Origin: Methylobacterium sp. NMS14P
Lineage (GTDB): Bacteria > Pseudomonadota > Alphaproteobacteria > Rhizobiales > Beijerinckiaceae
DNA: 64,000 nt
Assembly (NCBI RefSeq): GCF_028583545.1
Contig: NZ_CP087107.1
Span: 478,520 to 542,519, forward strand
Reading direction: 5' to 3'
In this document: piece after piece, positions 51,305-59,123 of the stretch
Layout of the letters: each line of letters begins with the position of its first letter
Position numbering within the stretch: position 1 is the first letter of the stretch
Notes under the pieces: generated by a model
Database searches by the model: none
Seen by the model: the letters and a program-made list of their open reading frames with translations, nothing else
What the model was told of the DNA's origin: nothing
Program-made: the position numbers and the translations under genes

Positions 51305-52036
51305 CTATGCGGAATGGCCGCCCTCCGGCCGCTGAAGGTGGAGGTACTTGGGATCGAACTCGGCGAATGCCTTCAGCCGCTCGACAGCCGGGATGTGCAG
51401 CCGTTTGCTCTTCCACTCGGCCAGCCCTTTGACGCGCAGCTCCCTGAGGACGCGGTTCACATGCACGTCGGAGACCCCGAGCGCGTCAGCCAGATCCGCC
51501 TGTGAGATCGGGAAATCGAAGCTGTCCTCGCTCGCGCGGCCGACCGCCTGCAGGCGCACGAGCAGCTCGCAGAACAGGTGGGCCATCTGTCGATCGGCCT
51601 CACGCTGGCCCATGTTCACGAGCCATTCCCGCAGTGTGCCCTCGTCGGCCAGGGTTGCCCACCACAGCGCCCGCGTGATGCGGGGCTGATGCGCGGTCAG
51701 GTCGTCGATGGTTGCGCGGGGGATGTCCACGACGGTGCAGCCCCAGCCCGTGCCGATACTGTGGTCCATCTCACCGAGGATCGCGACGTGCAGGTCGCAG
51801 AAGTCGCCGGGCACCAAGAAGGCCATGATCTGGCGCCGTCCGTCCGGCAGGAGCTTGTAGCGGCATGCGAAGCCCTCCATGACGAGGTGCACTTCCTCCG
51901 GCCGCTCACCCTCGCGGATGATGTCCTGTTTGGCGCCCACGTGGCGTGTCCGAGCGGATAAGTTCCGCAGAAGGGCGCGATCCTCGTCGTTCAGGTCGGC
52001 TCCGTGTTCGAGCTTCATGATCAGCGGGTTGGTCAT
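51305..52036 (-). CDS. Crp/Fnr-family regulator, paralogue 2
   Basis: This 243-residue regulator has the same architecture as the gene at 49953 (GRRQIMAFLVPGDFCDLHVA in the sensor domain; SQADLADALGVSDVHVNRVL in the helix-turn-helix). GGAGGAGAGG directly before the ATG at 52036 fixes the start over longer frames. It is divergent from DUF6894 copy 2. Confidence 0.92.
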   Translation of the reverse strand: MTNPLIMKLEHGADLNDEDRALLRNLSARTRHVGAKQDIIREGERPEEVHLVMEGFACRYKLLPDGRRQIMAFLVPGDFCDLHVAILGEMDHSIGTGWGCTVVDIPRATIDDLTAHQPRITRALWWATLADEGTLREWLVNMGQREADRQMAHLFCELLVRLQAVGRASEDSFDFPISQADLADALGVSDVHVNRVLRELRVKGLAEWKSKRLHIPAVERLKAFAEFDPKYLHLQRPEGGHSA

Positions 52037-52256
52037 CCTCTCCTCCGAACGCGCGACCGCGCTGGAGCGCAGCGCCGTGGACCTCCTGCTCTGCGCCGGC
52101 CAGGCGCTCGGTCCGATCGGAACCGACACGGCCACTCAGCAAAACGGCAGCGGCGGGCGCGTTCCATCACCCTCAGAGGTCGGGCAGCCTCGACCTGGAG
52201 CGAACCCAGGCCCGCGCGGGTGGTTTCCCGGCCATGACCGGAATGACGGGGATGCC

Positions 52257-52508
52257 GTGCCACGCTACCTGATCGACACCAATGACGACGACACCTTCGT
52301 CGAGGACGACGTCGGTCAGGATCTGCCGAACGCCGAAGAAGCTCGCAAGGCGGCCCACAGGGCTCTGACGGACATGGCGCGGGATAAGATGCCGGATGGG
52401 GACGGGCGGACGTTCTGCGCCAGCGTGCGCAACGAGGCAGGCACCGTCATCTACAAGGCAACGCTAACGCTCGATGGCGAGTGGAAAGCCGAACCTCAAT
52501 TCCAGTGA
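52257..52508 (+). CDS. DUF6894-type small protein, copy 2
   Basis: This 83-residue paralogue from a GTG start reads VPRYLIDTNDDDTFVEDDVG, then EEARKAAHRALTDMARDKMP, and ends TLTLDGEWKAEPQFQ. It has the same length as copy 1 but a more acidic N-terminal loop. GGGG lies upstream. It is divergent from Crp/Fnr paralogue 2. Confidence 0.82.
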   Translation: MPRYLIDTNDDDTFVEDDVGQDLPNAEEARKAAHRALTDMARDKMPDGDGRTFCASVRNEAGTVIYKATLTLDGEWKAEPQFQ

Positions 52509-52790
52509 CGCCCCGGTACGACAGCCGTAGGCGGCCACGGCCACCCGCCGAAATAGTTTCATCGATGCTTCGTGCGGCGCAGCATGGCGGCCTCGATATC
52601 GGATTTTCGAACCCTCGCGCGCGGTCGGTCGACACTCAATCGACCGCGGCCTGCAAGCTGCCGTCGTATTCCCGGCCTGCTCCGAACATGCGGACGATCC
52701 TCGGACATCTCTGACACCAGCCATCTGCGGCTACCGTTCGACGCTGGATCCGGGTGGCGCGCCGCGACGAAGACCCGCGGACGCAGCACC

Positions 52791-53066
52791 CTATCGCCGA
52801 AACGGATCCAGCGACCTGCCGTGTCCGCCCGTCAGGACCGGAGATAGCGTCGAGAAGAGGTCGAAGCGGAATAGAGTGAGGCCCCGCTCGTCCGTCACTT
52901 CGATGTGCCATTCGTCGCTGAGGGCAATCCGATGAGCTTCGTCTCTGAGGATGGAACCGGCCAAGTTGATTGCTGCGACCCGAGCGTCCTGCCAGTTGGC
53001 TAGCTCGGTGCCGGTATCGTCGGGTGCGCTGACACCATCGTAGACGTTGAAGAAGAATCGACTCAC
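52791..53066 (-). CDS. DUF6894-type small protein, copy 3
   Basis: This 91-residue, more distant paralogue starts at a GTG (VSRFFFNVYDGVSAPDDTGT) with GGAGAT upstream and contains DARVAAINLAGSILRDEAHR and WHIEVTDERGLTLFRFDLF. It converges with copy 2. The 282-base gap 52509-52790 between them shows no gene. Confidence 0.8.
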   Translation of the reverse strand: MSRFFFNVYDGVSAPDDTGTELANWQDARVAAINLAGSILRDEAHRIALSDEWHIEVTDERGLTLFRFDLFSTLSPVLTGGHGRSLDPFRR

Positions 53067-53764
53067 CGAGATCTCCGCGTCTCGGGCGAAGATCGAAGTC
53101 TTCACCACCTGGCCGGCCCGCAGCGGGTTCCGATCGAGCCGCGTTGTTGCACGAGATGCGCACCGCTTCCCTCGGCCACGTTAGAATTCCTCGACGCCGC
53201 GCTGGCGTGCCGCATCGTGAGCATCATCGGCACGGTCGCCGACCGTCTACGCGCGAGGACTTCGATCCGAGGTGCGGCGGGTCGGATCCGAATGGCCGGT
53301 TCCGAGACGGATCGTCCGCGGTCTCGCGCCGGATCTCGGTGACCGAGCAATCCGTGAGCGTGGCGGTGTCGGCTTCACCGCGTTGCCCCTCAGGATCGGC
53401 GACTCTCCACGCGTCCGAGACGCGCAATGGCCGTTGGCACGAGCGGGATATGGCCGAACGCTGTCTGACTGCTTCCGCCGGTCAGGCACAGGAGAGTGGA
53501 GCTCCTACGCGGGTCGGGCGATCGCGTCGAGGACACCTGAGGTCATCCGTCTGCGCCTCCGCTCACTGGGCTAGCGTCACGAGGCCTCTGCTCGCGCCGA
53601 GAACTGCGTCACTTCGCTCGTCACCCAGCAAGGCGGAAACCGTGCATCCACGCGAGAGTTGCAACCTACATCAGACTCCCGGCGGCCGATCGTCCTGGGC
53701 CAGGGTCCATGGCCAGGACTTAGCGCGGGATGGTGCGTCGCGTCGGGAAGAGAAAAGGCGGAAC
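53067..53764. other. Long intergenic region before the HWE kinase gene
   Basis: About 700 bases lie between the divergent DUF6894 copy 3 and the kinase gene. Long frames exist on both strands but none shows a motif or a start with a ribosome binding site. The kinase frame is open up to 53144, yet residues upstream of 53765 are compositionally unlike a domain. It is unusually long for this window. Confidence 0.45.
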
Positions 53765-54739
53765 GTGGCCAACCTCAGGCTCCTCCAGGCGGCGGTCGAG
53801 GCGACCGCGGAGGCCATCCTCATCACCACGGCGGACCTCGACGAGCCAGGCCCCGCTATCGTCTACGCCAACCCGGCCTTCACCCGGCTCACCGGCTACG
53901 CGGCGGAGGAGGCGGTGGGGCGAAGCCCGCGTTTCCTCCAGGGGCCCGGCACCGACCGCGCAGTTCTAGACAGGACACGCGCGGCGCTCTCCGCCGGCGA
54001 GCCGTTTCAAGGGGAGACCCTCAACTACCGCAAGGACGGATCGACCTACCTGGTCGAGTGGCTGATCACGCCGGTTCGGGACGAGGACGGGCGCGTCACC
54101 AACTGGGTCTCCGCCCAGCGTGACGTCACGGAGCGACGCTCCTTCGAGGACCGCCAGGCGCTCATGGTCCGCGAGCTTCACCACCGGGTGAAGAACACCT
54201 TGGCCACCGTCCAGGCCGTGCTCAACGCCACCCTGCGCTCGTCGGTGACGATGGGCGAGTTCTCCCGGGCCTTCACCGGCCGGATCGTGTCGCTCGCCAG
54301 GACGCACGCGCTGATCACCGAGGATCAGGCCCAGGTCGCCTCGTTCGAGGGCCTGCTTCGCTCCGAACTCGACCCCTACAACGAGCGCGGCCGCATCACC
54401 CTCGAAGGCCCGAGGCTCAAGCTGCCCTCGGAACTGGCGGTGCCCGTCAGCATGGCCCTGCACGAGCTGACCACCAACGCGCTCCGGCACGGAGCCCTGG
54501 CGCACCCGGAAGGTCGGATCGCCGTGACTTGGCTGGTGGAGGACGACGGGAGCGGGCGGCGCCTGGCCTGGACCTGGAACGAGCATGACGGACCACCGCC
54601 GGCTCTGCCGACGCGAGAAGGTTTCGGCATGCGGTTGCTCAACAAGATCCTCACCGCCCAGACGGCCGCGGAGGTCGATGTCGCCCGCGATGCCGACGGT
54701 CTGCGTATCAACGTCCGAGTCCCGCTCTCGCAGGACTAG
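53765..54739 (+). CDS. LOV-like PAS sensor HWE histidine kinase lacking the photoactive Cys
   Basis: This 324-residue soluble kinase has a LOV-type PAS domain at residues 5-125 (VYANPAFTRLTGYAAEEAVG, then LNYRKDGSTYLVEWLITPVR). The LOV flavin-adduct motif GRNCRFLQG reads GRSPRFLQG, with Pro55 in place of Cys. The HWE-type kinase has ELHHRVKNTLATVQAVLN with the phospho-acceptor His at about 140, N-box ALHELTTNALRHGAL and G-box GFGMRLLNKIL. GTG start with AAAAGG upstream. Confidence 0.88.
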   Translation: MANLRLLQAAVEATAEAILITTADLDEPGPAIVYANPAFTRLTGYAAEEAVGRSPRFLQGPGTDRAVLDRTRAALSAGEPFQGETLNYRKDGSTYLVEWLITPVRDEDGRVTNWVSAQRDVTERRSFEDRQALMVRELHHRVKNTLATVQAVLNATLRSSVTMGEFSRAFTGRIVSLARTHALITEDQAQVASFEGLLRSELDPYNERGRITLEGPRLKLPSELAVPVSMALHELTTNALRHGALAHPEGRIAVTWLVEDDGSGRRLAWTWNEHDGPPPALPTREGFGMRLLNKILTAQTAAEVDVARDADGLRINVRVPLSQD

Positions 54740-54805
54740 AGGACCGAGGCCGGGAGGCCGGCCGGGACACCGAGTAACCGCGGAAGGCAGGCAAGGCTCG
54801 AGGCG

Positions 54806-55234
54806 TCAGGCTGCCGAAGCGTGCCCGGCGAAGTCCCGGATGGCCGCGACCATCGCCCCGCCGTCGAACGGCTTGCCGAAGTAGACCCCCCGTGCCGGCA
54901 TCGAGGTCGCGCGCGGCGGCCGCGGCGCCGAGGAGGTCAGGATCATCTCGATGGGGGGCCAGCGGTCGCGGATCAGGGCCGCCAGCTCGAGGCCCATCAC
55001 CGACCCGCGCGTGTCGAGGTCGCCCACGACGACACGGATGTCCGACCGCTGCTCCAGGATGCGGATTGCCTCGCAGGTCGTGCGCGCCTCGACCACGTCG
55101 CAGCCGGCCGCCTCGATGTAGTCTGACAGGCTCATCGCCAGCAGGGGATCGTCCTCCAGGAGAAGGACGATGGGGCGGGTGACCCGATCGTCGTTTGTCA
55201 CATCACCCTCGGAACGTCCGGATGCCGCCCGCAT
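54806..55234 (-). CDS. Single-domain response regulator coupled to the HWE kinase
   Basis: This 142-residue CheY-like receiver has the acidic pair LLEDDPLLAMS, phospho-acceptor Asp in VVVGDLDTRG, Ser/Thr switch MILTSSA and Lys in YFGKPFDG. The ATG at 55234 shares a base with the stop of the upstream kinase (TGATG), which favours it over a GTG at 55201. No output domain is present, so it works by phosphotransfer or protein contact. Confidence 0.87.
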   Translation of the reverse strand: MRAASGRSEGDVTNDDRVTRPIVLLLEDDPLLAMSLSDYIEAAGCDVVEARTTCEAIRILEQRSDIRVVVGDLDTRGSVMGLELAALIRDRWPPIEMILTSSAPRPPRATSMPARGVYFGKPFDGGAMVAAIRDFAGHASAA

Positions 55235-58104
55235 CAGGACGCTTGAACCTGCGCAAGTGGGGCGCGGAACGCCGCCGAAAACCCCTCGGCGCCGTATTCG
55301 AGCGCGGCGTCGCGCGTGCCGACTAGGCCCGTGCGGATCAGTCGCGTGCCGAACCCGCGCCGCGCCGGCTCGACGGCGGGAGGGCCGCCGCACTCGCGCC
55401 AGCGCAGCTCGAGAGTGGCCTCGTCACCCTGCAGCACCGCCCACGACACGTCGACGTGCCCGCCTACGGCCGACAGGGCGCCGTACTTGGCCGCGTTGGT
55501 GGCGAGCTCGTGCAGCAGCAGCGAGAGCGACAGCACCGCCGAGGGCGCCAGGGCGATCTCCGGACCCGATAGGACGAACCGGTCCATGGCCGCGTGCGGC
55601 CCGAGCACGTTGGCGGCGACCGCGCGGAGCGACGCGGCCGACCAGGCATCCTGCAGCAGCACGTCGTGCGCCCGCGACAGCGCCATGATCCGGCGCTCGA
55701 ACGCCTCCACGGGCTCGCGCTCCGGAATCGACCGCAGCGTCTGACCGGCGATGCTCTGGACCACCGCCAGCGTGTTCTTGAGGCGGTGCGACAGCTCGTG
55801 GTTCAGCAGGTCCTGCCGCTCCTCGGCGCGCACGCGGGCGACCGCCAGGCGGAGCCGGGACGCGACGTCCCGGATGAACGCCAGTTCCGGCCCGTTCCAG
55901 TCCCGCGGCCGGGCGGTGCTGACGTAGAGCAGCGCCACGAAGGCGCCGCGCTCGAACACGGGGGTGTTGACGAAGGCGCGCGCGCTGCGTTCCTCCAGCG
56001 CACCGGCGTGTTCGCGCGTGCGCGGGTCGGTCCGGCAGTCGCGGACGATGACGGTCTCGCCGCGCTTCAGGTCCTCGATGTACGAGCCGTAGTCGCGGAA
56101 GTTCAAGGTGCCGGCGAGGGTCGTGGCGCCGCCGGTGGTCCAATCGCGCTCGACCGTGATGCTCTCCCGCTGCGGGTCGACGTCGCCGTAGCCCACCAAC
56201 ATGGCACCGAGGGTGGTGCCGAGGATCTCGCAGGTGATGAGCGTCATCTCGTCGACGCCCGTGAGGTCGCGCAGCCGGTCGCTCAGCGCGATCAGCGCGG
56301 AGCGGCGCGCCTCCGCCTGGACCCGGTCCGTGATCTCCATGAAGATCACCCCGAACCGCTCGTCGGCGAGCGGGAAGGCGCGACCTTCGTACCAGCGCGC
56401 GAGCGTGCCGACCTGGCGGGTGAACGTGACGGGCTCGCCGGTGGAGACCACGTCGGCGAACTCGTCGACCCAGGCGTCCTCGATGCCGGGAAAGACCTCG
56501 CGGACGGTGCGCCCGATCACCGTCGTCGGGTCGACGCCGACGAGCTCGCCCCAGGCCGCGTTCACGTCGACGTAGCGCCAGTCCCGGATCACCCCCGCGG
56601 CGTCGCGGATGACCTCGCCGACGATGAAGCCCTCGCTCAGGCGCTCGAACAGGCCGCGCCAGTGCGCCTCGCCGGCCTTGAGGGCGTCCTCGGCCACGTG
56701 GCGCTCGGTGACGTCCTGCACCGTGCCGAACATCTGGACGACCCGGCCATCCGGGTCGCGGACGAAGTCGGCCCGGCGCGCGATCCAGCGCAGCGCGCCG
56801 TCGTCGGCCCGGCGAATGCGGTACCGCACGTCGGCGGTGGCGGTGCCGTCCCGCCTCGTCCCGTGGGTGGAGGCGTTTGCCCGGTCCTCCGGCAAGATCC
56901 GCGCCTCGAGGGTCTCGGCCGTGTACAGGCCCGTCGGGGGCACCCCGAAAAGCCGCGCGAGGACCGGCGAGACGCTCATCCGGCCGGTGTCGACCGCGAG
57001 TTCGAAGGTCCCGATCCCGCCGGCTTCCTGGGCGAGGCGCGAGCGCCGGTCGCTGTCCCGCAGGGCCCGCTCGCCGTCCAGGCGTTCGTAGACCGCGGAC
57101 ATCAGTCGCGCGACGGTCGCGAAGAATGTCAGGGTCTCCTCGTCGAAGACGGCGCGCTGCGTCGAGGCGAACGAGATGACGCCGCGCAGCGTGCCGCGGC
57201 TCATCAACGGGTACCCGGCGTAGGCGTCCAGGCCGATGGCGCGCGCGTTCGCGTAGGCTTCCTCCCCCGAGCCCTGGAGCCCGGCGAGCACCAGGGGCTG
57301 CCTGCGCTCGGCCACGATCCCGCACAGCGGCGCGCCGAGGGGCAGGCGGCGCAGGAAGTCCTCCACGTCCGCCGTCGCGTTGAGGGAATGCGTCAGGCGA
57401 AGCGCCTCGCCGTCCGGCCAGAGATCGTAGGTGTAGCTGCGGTCGAACCCGAGCGTGCCGGCGCTCGCGGACAGGATCGGGTCGAGCACGGCGGCCGGGT
57501 CCTCGGCGTTGAGCAGCGCCTGCGAGGCGCGCGCCAGGACGTCGAGGTGGCGGTTGCGGCGAAGCCTGTCACGCTGGAGGTCCAGCACGGCGTCGCGGTG
57601 CTCCACGGCGCGCCGCATCGACAGGAGCTCCGTCACTTGGCGGGACAGCGCGCGCAGGTCGTCCGCCTGCTCGCGCGTGAGACCGGCCGGGCGGGGAACG
57701 GTGTCGATGACGCACAGGCTGCCGAGCACATGGCCCTCGGGCGTGCGCAACGGCGCGCCGGCGTAGAACCGGATGTGCGGGTCGTCGGTGACGAGCGGGT
57801 TGGCGGCCGTGCGCGGATCGGCGGTCAGGTCTGGGATGACCAGGAGGTCGGGCTCGGGCAACGCGAACTTGCAGACCGAGCGGTCGAGATCGGTCTCGCA
57901 GTGGGGGAAGCCGACGCGGGCCTTGAACCACTGCCGGTCGGCGGCGACGAGGCTGACCAGGGCCACCGGCGTGGCGCACAGGCGCGTGGCCAGCCGCACG
58001 ATGTCGTCGAAGCCCTGCTCGGGGAGCGTGTCGAGGATGGAGAGGGCGTCGAGGGCCGTCAGGCGGGCCGGGTCGAGGACGGGACTGCTGGGGTCGGGCT
58101 GCAT
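55234..58104 (-). CDS. Multi-GAF/PAS HWE histidine kinase
   Basis: This kinase of about 956 residues has GAF 1 at 20-160 (LDTLPEQGFDDIVRLATRLC), GAF 2 at 185-345, PAS domains at about 360-480 and 485-610 (ending TVQDVTERH and FMEITDRVQ), and GAF 3 at 615-770. The HWE kinase contains HELSHRLKNTLAVVQSIAGQ, LLLHELATNAAKYGAL and RGFGTRLIRTGLVG. No membrane segment is seen. GAF 1 resembles the GAF of the cyclase at 10033. A longer start at 58194 is possible. The receiver gene overlaps its stop. Confidence 0.9.
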   Translation of the reverse strand: MQPDPSSPVLDPARLTALDALSILDTLPEQGFDDIVRLATRLCATPVALVSLVAADRQWFKARVGFPHCETDLDRSVCKFALPEPDLLVIPDLTADPRTAANPLVTDDPHIRFYAGAPLRTPEGHVLGSLCVIDTVPRPAGLTREQADDLRALSRQVTELLSMRRAVEHRDAVLDLQRDRLRRNRHLDVLARASQALLNAEDPAAVLDPILSASAGTLGFDRSYTYDLWPDGEALRLTHSLNATADVEDFLRRLPLGAPLCGIVAERRQPLVLAGLQGSGEEAYANARAIGLDAYAGYPLMSRGTLRGVISFASTQRAVFDEETLTFFATVARLMSAVYERLDGERALRDSDRRSRLAQEAGGIGTFELAVDTGRMSVSPVLARLFGVPPTGLYTAETLEARILPEDRANASTHGTRRDGTATADVRYRIRRADDGALRWIARRADFVRDPDGRVVQMFGTVQDVTERHVAEDALKAGEAHWRGLFERLSEGFIVGEVIRDAAGVIRDWRYVDVNAAWGELVGVDPTTVIGRTVREVFPGIEDAWVDEFADVVSTGEPVTFTRQVGTLARWYEGRAFPLADERFGVIFMEITDRVQAEARRSALIALSDRLRDLTGVDEMTLITCEILGTTLGAMLVGYGDVDPQRESITVERDWTTGGATTLAGTLNFRDYGSYIEDLKRGETVIVRDCRTDPRTREHAGALEERSARAFVNTPVFERGAFVALLYVSTARPRDWNGPELAFIRDVASRLRLAVARVRAEERQDLLNHELSHRLKNTLAVVQSIAGQTLRSIPEREPVEAFERRIMALSRAHDVLLQDAWSAASLRAVAANVLGPHAAMDRFVLSGPEIALAPSAVLSLSLLLHELATNAAKYGALSAVGGHVDVSWAVLQGDEATLELRWRECGGPPAVEPARRGFGTRLIRTGLVGTRDAALEYGAEGFSAAFRAPLAQVQAS

Positions 58105-58318
58105 CGCGATGGTGGGTTCGAACGGCAGGCCCTCTCGCGCCCGTGGCCACGGTTCTAGCGACGGAGCCGCGGTTTGCCATTGTATTTCGCGCATTTCCGG
58201 GCGTTGAAATCCCGCCCTTCCGGTCCTTTCGACCCGATAGAGACGAAAGGACACAGGCTGCGCGTTCGAGGATCGGCAGGCGTTGGCCCCGGCCCGCGCG
58301 CCGATCAGGGACGAGGTC

Positions 58319-58687
58319 ATGGGCGACGAGGATCTTCGGGGGGAGGTCGGCGCGTTCGCGAGGCAGGCGCTGATGGAACTCGGCTACCGAGCCGCCTGGG
58401 TGGAGGACGCGCAGGCCGCCCTGGCCGGGATTGAGGCGTCGGCCCCGCGGTACGAGGTGGTCTTCTCGGACGTGGCGATGCCCGGGATGAACGGGGTCGA
58501 CCTCGCCCGGGAGATCCGCCGCCGCCGGCCCTGCCTGCCCGTCGTCCTCACCTCGGGGTACAGCCGCATCCTGGCTTCGGAAGGCGCCGACGGCTGTCCG
58601 CTGCTGGGCAAGCCCTACGCGGTCGCCGACCTCGGCCGGGCCCCGCGCAGGGCGCTGCGGGAGCGTTCGTGGCCGCCTTCCGGCTGA
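58319..58687 (+). CDS. Truncated receiver-domain protein
   Basis: The frame matches the last two thirds of a receiver usually fused to hybrid kinases (GAFARQALMELGYRAAWVED, VVFSDVAMPGMNGVDLAREI, VVLTSGYSRILA, LLGKPYA). The phospho-acceptor Asp, the switch residue and the Lys are present, but the N-terminal strand with the acidic pair is reduced to MGDEDLRGE. It is either a decayed domain left from a hybrid kinase or a minimal receiver. It is divergent from the large HWE kinase. Confidence 0.6.
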   Translation: MGDEDLRGEVGAFARQALMELGYRAAWVEDAQAALAGIEASAPRYEVVFSDVAMPGMNGVDLAREIRRRRPCLPVVLTSGYSRILASEGADGCPLLGKPYAVADLGRAPRRALRERSWPPSG

Positions 58688-58789
58688 CCCGGGATCCCCG
58701 CAGCGGAATACCCCGTCCGAGACCGCGTCTGCCCGGCGTCCCGTGCGTTGACGTTCACCGCAGGTGGGACGGATAGGGGGAACTCGGCC

Positions 58790-58930
58790 ATGCCGTCGGA
58801 CACGCCACGTCCCGGGGACGATCCATTGCCGCCCGTCGGCGACCCGCCGCCCGATCCCGCGCCGCCGGAGGGCGATCCGCCGACCGAGCCGCCGGCGCCG
58901 CGGCCGCCAGGCCCGATCGACGTATTCTGA
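58790..58930 (+). CDS. Proline-rich small protein
   Basis: A 46-residue protein begins MPSDTPRPGDDPLPPVGDPP and is about one third proline with Asp/Glu, ending GPIDVF. GGGGGAA precedes the ATG. Short acidic proline-rich proteins of this kind occur in related genomes without known function. Low complexity makes the call tentative. Confidence 0.5.
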   Translation: MPSDTPRPGDDPLPPVGDPPPDPAPPEGDPPTEPPAPRPPGPIDVF

Positions 58931-59123
58931 GATCGCGCGCCGCCGTCCCGCTGGCGCGATCGCGGGACGGCATCCGCGTTCGTCGAACCGTCGAACCTTC
59001 AAGCGGCGCCCGCCCGCCCTACCTCATGGCGGTTTCCCGACCCATAGGGTACAGCCTTCGACGAACCGCTGATGCGTCCTCAGGCCCGTCGCACCCTATC
59101 CGACCGAGGCCTATCCAGCACGC

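Noticed and set aside
53067..53764. Upstream extension of the LOV-like kinase gene (frame open from 53144)
   Set aside because: The extra 200 residues are Arg/Ser/Pro-rich without domain character, and a GTG with a ribosome binding site lies at 53765 where homology begins.
55594..58158. Long open frame on the plus strand opposite the large HWE kinase (854 codons)
   Set aside because: It is antisense to clearly recognisable GAF, PAS and kinase domains and shows only repetitive Arg/Ala/Val/Gly composition.
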